A model generated the notes under the pieces. The model made no database searches. It was not told the origin of the DNA and saw only the letters and a program-made list of their open reading frames with translations. DNA of 64,000 nt. It comes from an uncultured Arachnia sp. (GTDB lineage Bacteria; Actinomycetota; Actinomycetes; Propionibacteriales; Propionibacteriaceae). Shown one piece after another: positions 55,601 to 64,000 of the stretch (position 1 is its first letter; each line of letters opens with the position of its first letter). The stretch is from contig CANLTJ010000008.1 of NCBI GenBank assembly GCA_947493995.1, positions 62,001 through 126,000 on the forward strand. The letters run 5' to 3'. The translations under genes and the position numbers were made by a program.

Positions 55601-56390
55601 CCGTGACCTGGAGGCCAAGACCGGCCGACAACTCGCAGACCTGTCCGAGGACGAGGAACACCACCGCATCACGTTCGCCGACACCCAGGCCGCCCCGCAG
55701 CCCGTCATCACCTCCCCGGAGTGGTCGGGCTCCGAGAAGGGCGGGCGACGCTACGCCGCCTTCACCATCAATGTGGAGCGCCTCAAGCCGTGGCACACCC
55801 TGAGCGGCCGCATGCACTTCTACCTGGATCACGACTGGCTCATCGACGCCGGCGAGCAGCTGCCCATCTACCGGCCACCGCTCAATATGGTGCGCGGCTT
55901 CGGTGAACCCGAGTTGGGTCCCAACGGGGAGAAGGCCATCACGCTGCGCTACCTCACGGTGCACAACAAGTGGTCCATCCACTCCGAGTACCAGGACAAC
56001 CTGCTGATGCTCTCGCTCGGTCGCGGCGGACCGCAGGCCTGGCTGTCGGAGGAGGACGCCAAGTCCATCCAGGTGCGTGACAACGACTGGATCGAATGCA
56101 CCAACGCCAACGGTGTCTTCGTGGCGCGCGCCGTGGTGTCACACAAGATGCCGCCGGGCATCGCCTACATCCAGCACGCCCAGGAGCGCACCATCGACGT
56201 GCCGAAGTCCGAGGCCACCGGCATGCGAGGCGGCATTCACAACTCGGTGACGCGCATCATGCTCAAACCCACACACTTGATCGGCGGGTACGCCCACCTG
56301 GCGTACGCGTTCAACTATCTCGGACCGACGGGCGTGCAGCGAGACATCGTCTCCACCATCCGTCGCCGCAGCCAGGAGGTGACGTACTGA
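52680..56390 (+). CDS. narG: respiratory nitrate reductase alpha subunit
   Basis: [28 protein letters not shown], NarG-typical; 1236 aa. Confidence 0.97.
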   Translation: [1236 protein letters not shown]

Positions 56391-58012
56391 TGCGAGTCAT
56401 GGCACAAGTTGCGATGGTGATGAACCTCGACAAGTGCATCGGCTGCCACACCTGTTCCGTCACGTGCAAACAGGCGTGGACGAACAGGGCCGGCACCGAG
56501 TACGTGTGGTTCAACAATGTGGAGACCCGGCCTGGGCAGGGCTACCCACGCCGCTACGAGGACCAGGAGCAGTGGAGGGGCGGCTGGGTTCGCACCAAGA
56601 CGGGCGGTCTGCGGCTGAAGAGCGGTGGCCGGTTCCAGAAACTGCTGTCCATCTTCGCCTCCCCCGTCCAGCCCGAGCTCAACGACTACTACGAGCCGTG
56701 GACCTACGACTACGAGAACCTCGTCTCCGCGCCTCTCAGCGACGACTTCCCCGTCGCCCGCCCCAAGTCGCTGATCACCGGTGAGGACACCAAGATCGAG
56801 TGGTCGGCCAACTGGGACGACTCCTTGGGTGGCAGTGCCGAATCGCTGGCCAAGGATCCGATCCTGCAGAAGCTCCGCGATGAGTCTGCCGAGAAGATCA
56901 AGCGTGAGTACGAGAAGTCCTTCATGTTCTTCCTCCCGCGCATCTGCGAGCACTGCCTCAACCCGTCCTGCATGGCGTCCTGCCCGTCAGGCGCCATCTA
57001 CAAGCGGACCGAGGACGGCATCGTACTCGTTGACCAGGACAAGTGCCGCGGTTGGCGCCAGTGCATCACCGGGTGCCCGTACAAGAAGATGTACTTCAAT
57101 CACCGCTCCGGCAAGGCCGAGAAGTGCCACTTCTGCTACCCCCGCCTCGAGGTTGGGCTGCCGACGGTGTGCTCCGAGACGTGCGTCGGCCGGCTGCGCT
57201 ACATCGGCATCATCCTCTACGACGCCGACGCCGTCACCAAGGCCGCCGCCGTCAAGGACGAACAGCAGCTGTACCAGTCACAACTCGACATCATGCTCGA
57301 CCCACACGACCCCGACGTCATCGCCGGGGCCAAGGCTGGCGACATCCCGGATGAATGGATCGATGCAGCACAGCGCTCGCCGGTGTACGCACTGATCAAG
57401 CACTTCAAGGTGGCACTGCCGCTTCACCCGGAGTACCGCACGATGCCGATGGTCTGGTACATCCCGCCGCTGAGCCCCGTCGTCGATCTCCTGCGCGAAC
57501 AGGGCCACGATGCCGAGGCCCCGGGCAACCTCTTCGGCGCCATCGATGCCCTCCGTATCCCGGTGGAATACCTCGCGGAACTCTTCACGGCCGGCGACAC
57601 CGCCGTCGTGACGCTGGTGCTGCAGAAGCTCGCCGCGATGCGTTCCTACATGCGAGGCGTGACACTGCGCAATGAGCGCGACGAGACACTGGCCGAGGCC
57701 GTCGGCATGACCGGCAAGGCCATGGAACAGATGTACCGGCTGCTGGCCATCGCCAAGTACGACGAGCGCTACGTGATCCCGAAAGCCCACTACGACCAGG
57801 CCCACAACCTGGAGGAAATGGGTTGCTCGCTGGAAGAACCCGGCGGCCCCGGCATGGGTCAGTCAGGCCCCTTCGGAGAGGCATCCGGCGGTCCGGTACC
57901 CGTGTCCATCGAGAGCTTCTCGAACCTGAGAGACCGCGCGAATGCCGACACAGCAGCCACCTCCGAGTCGTTGCGGGACCGCACCGGTGAACGCAACTGG
58001 GATGGGAACTGA
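56390..58012 (+). CDS. narH: respiratory nitrate reductase beta subunit
   Basis: MVMNLDKCIGCHTCSVTCKQAWTNRAGTEYVWFNNVETRPGQGYPRRYEDQEQW. Confidence 0.97.
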   Translation: MRVMAQVAMVMNLDKCIGCHTCSVTCKQAWTNRAGTEYVWFNNVETRPGQGYPRRYEDQEQWRGGWVRTKTGGLRLKSGGRFQKLLSIFASPVQPELNDYYEPWTYDYENLVSAPLSDDFPVARPKSLITGEDTKIEWSANWDDSLGGSAESLAKDPILQKLRDESAEKIKREYEKSFMFFLPRICEHCLNPSCMASCPSGAIYKRTEDGIVLVDQDKCRGWRQCITGCPYKKMYFNHRSGKAEKCHFCYPRLEVGLPTVCSETCVGRLRYIGIILYDADAVTKAAAVKDEQQLYQSQLDIMLDPHDPDVIAGAKAGDIPDEWIDAAQRSPVYALIKHFKVALPLHPEYRTMPMVWYIPPLSPVVDLLREQGHDAEAPGNLFGAIDALRIPVEYLAELFTAGDTAVVTLVLQKLAAMRSYMRGVTLRNERDETLAEAVGMTGKAMEQMYRLLAIAKYDERYVIPKAHYDQAHNLEEMGCSLEEPGGPGMGQSGPFGEASGGPVPVSIESFSNLRDRANADTAATSESLRDRTGERNWDGN

Positions 58013-58013
58013 T

Positions 58014-58625
58014 ATGAGTCAGCGCGCCGTCGTCTACCAGGCCGCCAACCTGCTGCTTTGCTATCCCACGCAGGAATTGGTGGGTCAGGTCGACATGCTC
58101 CGCGAGGCCCTTGCCGGAACCGGGCTCGACGAGCATTTCACCCCGTGGCTGGACCAGCTCACCTCCCGGCCCCTGTATGAACTCCAATCGGACTACATCC
58201 AGGAGTTCGACCTCTCCAGGCGACACAGCCTGCACCTGAGTTACTGGTCCGCCGGCGACACCCGTCGGCGCGGCATGGAGCTGCTGGGATTCAAGCAGGC
58301 GTTCCGCGCCAGTGGCGTCGATCTCACGGGCAACGCTGAGCTCCCCGACTATCTGCCCGCCATTCTGGAGTTCGCAGCGTGTATCGACGAAGACGCCGGC
58401 TACGCGCTCCTGCAACAACACCGGGCCGAGATCGAAATGCTGCGGCTCAGCATGATCGACGACGAACTGGTGCAGGCAGGGGTGCTCACCGCCGTGTGCG
58501 CGACACTGCCCGGCGCCTCACCGGTCACCCGCGACGATGCACGAGCGATGCTCAAATCCACCGAGAATCCTGAAACCGTCGGGCTGCAATTCCTGACCCT
58601 GCTCCCCACCCGCACCGGAGGCTGA
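58014..58625 (+). CDS. narJ: nitrate reductase chaperone
   Basis: LLLCYPTQELV...LPDYLPAILEFAACID; NarJ/TorD family in nar operon. Confidence 0.92.
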   Translation: MSQRAVVYQAANLLLCYPTQELVGQVDMLREALAGTGLDEHFTPWLDQLTSRPLYELQSDYIQEFDLSRRHSLHLSYWSAGDTRRRGMELLGFKQAFRASGVDLTGNAELPDYLPAILEFAACIDEDAGYALLQQHRAEIEMLRLSMIDDELVQAGVLTAVCATLPGASPVTRDDARAMLKSTENPETVGLQFLTLLPTRTGG

Positions 58626-58626
58626 C

Positions 58627-59397
58627 ATGGACGTATTCCTGTGGGGCGTGTTGCCCTACCTGACGGCGCTCATCTTGATCGGAGGACTGGTCTGGCGCTA
58701 CAAGTACGACCAGTTCGGCTGGACCACCCGCTCCACGCAGCTGTACGAGTCCAAAATGCTCCGTATCGCCTCCCCCATGTTCCACTACGCACTGTTCGTG
58801 GTGCTGGGCGGCCACCTCGTGGGACTGTTCATTCCCAAACGGTGGACCGACGCCATCGGCATCTCCCAGGAGGCGTACCACTGGACCGCGCTCACGCTCG
58901 GCACCATCGCCGGTGTGGCCACACTCGTCGGCATCGGCATGCTGATCTACCGCCGACGCACCACCGGTCCTGTCTTCATGGCCACCACGAAGAACGACAA
59001 GGCCATGTATCTGGTGCTCGTTGGGGCGCTGGTGCTCGGCATCTGGGCGACGCTGACCGGCGACACCACCGCAACCGGGGAAGAACACAACTACCGCGAG
59101 ACCGTCTCCATCTGGTTCCGGTCGCTGTTCATCTTCCAGCCCAACGTGTCAGCCATGGCCGCTGCCACCATTCAGTTCAAGATCCACATCCTCGTGGCCT
59201 TCCTGCTGTTCGCCACCATCCCCTTCACCCGGTTGGTCCACGCCTTCACCGTTCCCGTTCACTTCCTGTTCCGCCCCTACATGGTCTACCGGTCGCGGCC
59301 GAGCAGTGATGAGAGCACCCGCACACACGGCCGCGGTTGGGACAAGATCGGCACGCCGGACCGGGCCAAAAAGGGCGACGACGTCTACAAGCCCTGA
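58627..59397 (+). CDS. narI: respiratory nitrate reductase gamma subunit
   Basis: LWGVLPYLTALILIGGLVWRYKYDQFGWTTRSTQLYE; b-type cytochrome TM protein. Confidence 0.95.
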   Translation: MDVFLWGVLPYLTALILIGGLVWRYKYDQFGWTTRSTQLYESKMLRIASPMFHYALFVVLGGHLVGLFIPKRWTDAIGISQEAYHWTALTLGTIAGVATLVGIGMLIYRRRTTGPVFMATTKNDKAMYLVLVGALVLGIWATLTGDTTATGEEHNYRETVSIWFRSLFIFQPNVSAMAAATIQFKIHILVAFLLFATIPFTRLVHAFTVPVHFLFRPYMVYRSRPSSDESTRTHGRGWDKIGTPDRAKKGDDVYKP

Positions 59398-59438
59398 TCC
59401 ATCCCGCACATCATCCGTCCTTCAGAGAGAGCACTTAC

Positions 59439-60830
59439 GTGAGCAGCACGACCCGATCCGGAAAAGAATGGTTGACCTCCTGGAATCCGGAGGACGAGGA
59501 AAGCTGGGACAAGAAGTTGGCGTGGGCCACCCTGTGGATCACCACCTTCACCCTCACCATGTGCTTCATCACGTGGTTCCTGCCCAGCGCTCTCATCCCG
59601 CAGCTGAACGCCATCGGCTATGACTTCACCCAGTCGCAGTTGTACTGGATGGCATCCATGCCGGGTCTCGCCGCAGGGCTGCTGCGTCTGGTGTGGATGG
59701 TGCTTCCCCCCATTCTGGGAACCCGGAAGCTGGTGACGCTCACCACGTTGCTGTTGGTGTTCCCGCTGCTCGGCTGGGGCGTGCGTGTCATCGAACCGAC
59801 GGCCCCCTACTGGGAGCTGATGGTGCTGTCCTTCCTCGCCGGCATTGGTGGCGGAGCGTTCTCCGGTTTCATGCCGTCGACGTCGTACTTCTTCCCCAAG
59901 AGACTCCAAGGCGTGGCCCTGGGTCTGCAGGGTGGGCTGGGCAACTTCGGTGTGTCCATCGTGCAGTTGCTCACGCCGTGGCTGATCGGTTTCTCGATGC
60001 TGGGCTTCCTGGGCAGCAGCCAGACGCTGGTGCAGGCCGGGAGGGAGAACCGTGAGGTTTGGTACCAGAACGCGGCGTTCATCTGGATCCCGATCGTCAT
60101 TCTCGGCGCCATCCTGGCGTGGACCATGCTCAAGTCGGTCCCGGTCACCGCCAACATCCGTCAGCAGTTCGACATCTTCAAGAACCAGGACACCTGGTGG
60201 ATGACGCTGCTCTACATCATGACCTTCGGCACCTTCTCCGGGCTGGCCGCCCAGTTCGGCCTGTTGATGAACAACCTCTACGGCGCCGGCAATGACGCGA
60301 TCGTCTCCGGCACGGGCGTCACGGCAGAGGTGTTGGTGGACGGGTACAGCCTGCCCGTCGCCTCAGCGTTCGTGTTCCTCGGGCCCCTGGTCGGAGCGGG
60401 TGCCCGCGTGGTCTTCTCGCCGCTTACCGACCGCTGGGGCGGGGCCATCTGGACGCTCATCTCCGGCATCGGGATCGTGGTCTCGATCGCGTTCACCATG
60501 ACGGCCCTGGTCCCCGACACCTCATCCGCCGCTACCCTCGACGCCGGGTTCGACCGGTTCCTCTGGGGCATGCTGGCCATCTTCCTGTTCTCCGGCATCG
60601 GCAACGCCTCCACGTTCAAACAGATGCCGATGATCTTCGAGCGCCGTCAGGCGGGTGGTGTCATCGGCTGGACGGCGGCCATCGCCGCGTTCGGTCCGTT
60701 CTTCTTCGGTCTCGGTCTGGCCTTCGTCGGCGTGTTTACCTTCTACGCCATCGGCCTCGTCTGGGCGCTCATGTGCATTGGTATCACGTGGTGGCGCTAC
60801 GCCCGCCCCGGAGCGCCCAAACCTTCCTAG
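59439..60830 (+). CDS. narK: NarK-family nitrate/nitrite MFS transporter
   Basis: FLAGIGGGAFSGFMPSTSYFFPKRLQGVALGLQGGLGNFGVSIVQ. GTG start 59439. Confidence 0.92.
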   Translation: MSSTTRSGKEWLTSWNPEDEESWDKKLAWATLWITTFTLTMCFITWFLPSALIPQLNAIGYDFTQSQLYWMASMPGLAAGLLRLVWMVLPPILGTRKLVTLTTLLLVFPLLGWGVRVIEPTAPYWELMVLSFLAGIGGGAFSGFMPSTSYFFPKRLQGVALGLQGGLGNFGVSIVQLLTPWLIGFSMLGFLGSSQTLVQAGRENREVWYQNAAFIWIPIVILGAILAWTMLKSVPVTANIRQQFDIFKNQDTWWMTLLYIMTFGTFSGLAAQFGLLMNNLYGAGNDAIVSGTGVTAEVLVDGYSLPVASAFVFLGPLVGAGARVVFSPLTDRWGGAIWTLISGIGIVVSIAFTMTALVPDTSSAATLDAGFDRFLWGMLAIFLFSGIGNASTFKQMPMIFERRQAGGVIGWTAAIAAFGPFFFGLGLAFVGVFTFYAIGLVWALMCIGITWWRYARPGAPKPS

Positions 60831-60882
60831 CCAACCCTTTGGAGCCGTTGTACCATGGCCTTACTCAATGTAAGGAGGAATC

Positions 60883-61128
60883 ATGGCGACGGCCACGGTT
60901 ACAAGCAAGGGTCAGGTGACCATTCCGGTCGAGGTACGGGCGGATCTTGGACTTCATCCCGGGTCCCGGCTGGTCTTCCTACCCACCGGCACCGGCCGCT
61001 ACGAAGTTCATGCGGAGTCCGGGTCGATACGCGAACTCAAGGGGGCCGTCCCCTCTCCGCAGAATCCGGTCTCCCTGGAGGACATGGACGCGGCAATCGC
61101 AGGCGGGGCGGGAGCCTCCGGACCGTGA
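60883..61128 (+). CDS. AbrB/MazE-type antitoxin
   Basis: MATATVTSKGQVTIPVEVRADLGLHPGSRLVF. Confidence 0.88.
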   Translation: MATATVTSKGQVTIPVEVRADLGLHPGSRLVFLPTGTGRYEVHAESGSIRELKGAVPSPQNPVSLEDMDAAIAGGAGASGP

Positions 61129-61523
61129 TTGGACTCGACACGAATGTCGTGGTTCGGTACCTGGTTCAAGACGATCCTGAGCAGTCGCCTTTGGCAACCG
61201 AGCTGATCGAAGGGTTGAGCGAGACTGAGCCAGGTTTCCTCAGCCTTGTCACCGTGGTCGAGGTCTACTGGGTACTACGCCGCGCTTACACAGTGGACGT
61301 TGACGTGTGCCGCGCTCTGATAGAGGGATTGTTGACAGCACGAGAACTCAGAGTCGATCAACATTCGATTGTGCAAGCTGCGTTGACGGCCACCCGCGGG
61401 GGAAGTGACTTTGCTGACGCCGTCATTGCCGAACTGGGTCGAGCAGCTGGCTGTGGGCACACATGCACTTTTGATCGCCGAGCCGCGGCACATGACGGGA
61501 TGCAACTCCTCGAACAACGCTGA
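61125..61523 (+). CDS. VapC-like PIN-domain toxin
   Basis: VIGLDTNVVVRYLVQDDPEQSPLATELIEGL...GGSDFADAVIAELGRAAGCGHTCTFD; GTG overlaps antitoxin stop. Confidence 0.87.
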   Translation: MIGLDTNVVVRYLVQDDPEQSPLATELIEGLSETEPGFLSLVTVVEVYWVLRRAYTVDVDVCRALIEGLLTARELRVDQHSIVQAALTATRGGSDFADAVIAELGRAAGCGHTCTFDRRAAAHDGMQLLEQR

Positions 61524-61663
61524 CGGCACCCGAAACGTCTCGGCCAACCCCTCGCCCGGAAGCGGAGTGCACTCCTGATTGGTGCTCCTACCATGAGTGT
61601 CCTTTGCCCATGATTTGTCCTCCGTCTACGTTGCTGGCCGTTCGGCGCCGTTCGATGGCGGTA

Positions 61664-64000
61664 TCAGTCGTCCGTCACCTCCACCATGCCGTGGGCGCCG
61701 CGCTCGGCGTCGACCATGACATGGCTGACCACCGGATAGTGGCCCGCCTCCGGGAACTCGAGCTCCACAAAACCGCCCTGGGCGACGTGCAGGCCCAGGG
61801 CCTGCGAGCCACCGTCGGTGGTGCCGAAGGCGTCCACGCCGTCCTTGAGCTGGTAGCCGCCCTCGAAGTACACGGTGTCGAACTGGCCGCCCACGATGTG
61901 GAAGGCGCTCGGACGGTTGGGGCCCACATCGAGCACCCAGAACCGGACGCGTTCGCCAACCCTTGCCCGGAACATCTCCTGGTCGTACTGGTTGGCGACG
62001 CCGTTGAACACCACCTTGTCCGGCTCCTCCGCCATGACGGCATCGGCATTCACCTCGGTGGCGTCCTCGGCGGAGGTGCCGCCCTCGCCCAGGAACACCT
62101 CGGACTGGACGACGACGTACTCCCTGTCCACCTCGGGAAGGTCCGGCGGATCGATGATCACGGCACCGTGCATGCCGGCCGCAATGTGGGAACTCATGGG
62201 AGCCGTCGAGCAGTGGTACATCCAGATGCCGGCCCGCTCCGCGGTGAAGGTGTAGGTCAGTGACTCACCGGGCGCGATCGTGCGCATCGGTTCGTCGGGC
62301 GCCAGAGCTCCGGCGTGGAAGTCGATGGAGTGGCCGATGGTGCCGTCGTTGATGAGCGTGATCTCGAACACATCGCCCACCTTGCCCCGCAGCGTCGGGC
62401 CGACACTCTCGCCGTTGAAGGTCCACCGCTGCTGCCAGAGACCCGGCCCTACTTCGAGCGGCTCCTCGGTGACACGCAGTTCCACCTCGTGAACGCGCTC
62501 ATCGGAGGCCGGAGCGAGCACCGGATCCACCACGCCGGCGATGGGGGGCGCCTCGGACGGCATCTCGCCGTGGTCGGCGGGCGAGAGCTCACTCGTTGGC
62601 TCCGGTGTGGTCTCGTCGCCACCTCTGACGATGATGTCAAGGGTCATTCCCATCTGGCGGTGGCCCACGACGGTGCACCAGCCCTCAATCGAGGACTGGA
62701 CCGGTCCGAGATCCAGTTCGGCCCGCTCCCCTGCCCGGAGTCGCGAGGTGCGCTGATCGCCCACGGCCAGATCGTGGAGGGTTGTGGTGTCCTCATTGAT
62801 CAGTTCGATGATGAGCCGATCGCCCCGCTCCACCTCGATACGGCTGGGCGTGAAGATCATGCCGTTGGCCACCACCTCGACGCGTACGGTCTCACCGGTC
62901 ACCACCGGGTCAGCAGAGTCGGCAGGAGCGCTCGCCAGGCCGACGGCACCGGGGTCGATGCCCACACCGACGCTGACGGCCAACGCCAACGCTGCCACCC
63001 CCGCCATGAGACCGGCCCCGCTGAATGCCCCGGCGCGTTCTGCTGAGCCAGCCGGTTCCCCTGCAGCAGCACGGCGCTTCTCACGCATCGCTGCCCGGAT
63101 TCCACCCACCATCAACGGCAGGAACGAGGCCAGCGCCACGAGCACGAGGCTGGAAACCGTCACTCTGGCCCAGCTGGGGATGGGTGCCAGCCAGAGCAGC
63201 AGCCCGCCGTTGATCACGACGAGACGCGACGTGGCAAACCGGTCGAACCAGGCAGCTCCCGCACGCACCACCCGGGGTCCGCCTCCCACCATCGAGGGCA
63301 GGAGGTAGGACAAGGCACCCGTGACGAGTTGCACCAGGAAGCCCACCACCCAGATGGAGGCCAGAATCGGATAGCCACTTGCCACCTCGACGTCGGAGGA
63401 GACCAGCACGTGCACGGCCGTTGCAATCAGCGCGACGACCGCCCACACGCAGCCTGACAGAATCGATGCGGAGGCGAATTCCTGCGGGGGCTTCTTGCGC
63501 AGGGGCGCCACCAGAGAGCGACCCCACCACAACAAAGCAAGTGCATAGACGACAATCCCGGCCACCGCAACGCCTCGCACCGCGAGGAGCGAGCCCGCCA
63601 CCACCACGACCACGCCACCGAGCAGCACCGGCAGCGCCTGCCGGGCGAGCTTTTCCGCACCGTCGTCCATGCGGGTGCGCAGCACCGTGGGCCAGAACGT
63701 GACAAGGGTGCCCACCACTGTCAGGCCGATCCAGCCGAGCAGGTTGACCATGGTGTGCGCGACGAGGAGACTGGCGTGCCAGCGGTCGTCGAGTCCGAAC
63801 GCCAGCGCTGCCCCGAAACCGGCGCCAACCGGCAGGCAGCATGCGGCGGCCACGTAGTAGCGGATGCAGATCCGGAACCGTCCCGGAAGAGCGCGGCGTA
63901 GATCTGAAACCAACTGCACCGCATGCCACACGACAGCCACCGACACCAGCGTCGCGCCCACGACCACAAGCCACCACAGCGTGGTGGGGACACCGACGAA
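61664..64000 (-). CDS. nirK: copper-containing nitrite reductase with N-terminal membrane and cupredoxin domains (partial)
   Basis: SIDFHAGALAPDEPMRTIAPGESLTYTFTAERAGIWMYHCSTAPMSSHIAAGMHGAVII is NirK-like; N-terminal ~10 TM segments; frame open to window end. Confidence 0.85.
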   Translation of the reverse strand, partial: FVGVPTTLWWLVVVGATLVSVAVVWHAVQLVSDLRRALPGRFRICIRYYVAAACCLPVGAGFGAALAFGLDDRWHASLLVAHTMVNLLGWIGLTVVGTLVTFWPTVLRTRMDDGAEKLARQALPVLLGGVVVVVAGSLLAVRGVAVAGIVVYALALLWWGRSLVAPLRKKPPQEFASASILSGCVWAVVALIATAVHVLVSSDVEVASGYPILASIWVVGFLVQLVTGALSYLLPSMVGGGPRVVRAGAAWFDRFATSRLVVINGGLLLWLAPIPSWARVTVSSLVLVALASFLPLMVGGIRAAMREKRRAAAGEPAGSAERAGAFSGAGLMAGVAALALAVSVGVGIDPGAVGLASAPADSADPVVTGETVRVEVVANGMIFTPSRIEVERGDRLIIELINEDTTTLHDLAVGDQRTSRLRAGERAELDLGPVQSSIEGWCTVVGHRQMGMTLDIIVRGGDETTPEPTSELSPADHGEMPSEAPPIAGVVDPVLAPASDERVHEVELRVTEEPLEVGPGLWQQRWTFNGESVGPTLRGKVGDVFEITLINDGTIGHSIDFHAGALAPDEPMRTIAPGESLTYTFTAERAGIWMYHCSTAPMSSHIAAGMHGAVIIDPPDLPEVDREYVVVQSEVFLGEGGTSAEDATEVNADAVMAEEPDKVVFNGVANQYDQEMFRARVGERVRFWVLDVGPNRPSAFHIVGGQFDTVYFEGGYQLKDGVDAFGTTDGGSQALGLHVAQGGFVELEFPEAGHYPVVSHVMVDAERGAHGMVEVTDD

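Noticed and set aside
1-64000. CRISPR arrays, rRNA genes, classical IS transposases
   Set aside because: No regularly spaced repeats, rRNA-like segments or DDE-transposase ORFs were seen.

Overview
High-GC actinobacterial window with two parts. (A) ~1-37,150 is an integrative/conjugative element (ICE). From left to right it carries: a minus-strand DISARM/Hma-like anti-phage operon (PLD/SNF2 helicase cut by the window start, DUF1156 methylase, small conserved protein, DUF499 ATPase, HTH protein); ArdC-like antirestriction, Prim-Pol, DUF2637/HTH and ParB-like genes; conjugation genes (M23 peptidase, two DUF6112-like proteins, TrbL/VirB6-like, SCO6880-like, VirB4-like, VirD4/TraG-like, Ssb); and a large serine recombinase whose reading frame runs into an antisense tRNA-Ala(CGC). 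Nested in the ICE is a smaller element (tyrosine recombinase + XRE regulator + frameshifted zinc-ribbon recombinase-like protein). An internally deleted relic of a related element lies about 1.7 kb downstream. (B) ~37,150-64,000 is chromosomal: moeA, 5-FTHF cyclo-ligase, galU, dmsABC with a TorD-like chaperone, moaB/moaE/moaA, P450, narGHJI, narK, two VapBC-type modules and a membrane-fused copper nitrite reductase cut by the window end. The signals I consider most worth checking are: (1) a recurrent GTGCGCACCTG leader in front of at least six ICE genes, often able to pair with the Shine-Dalgarno region; (2) a conserved 14-aa leader peptide, MDFExxEYLxxPxx, found twice; (3) a multi-stem RNA candidate upstream of the serine recombinase; (4) a tRNA-like sequence in circularly permuted order next to a HEPN-like gene; (5) the recombinase element and its miniature deletion derivative. 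All calls come from reading the sequence and ORF translations; no database search or folding program was run.
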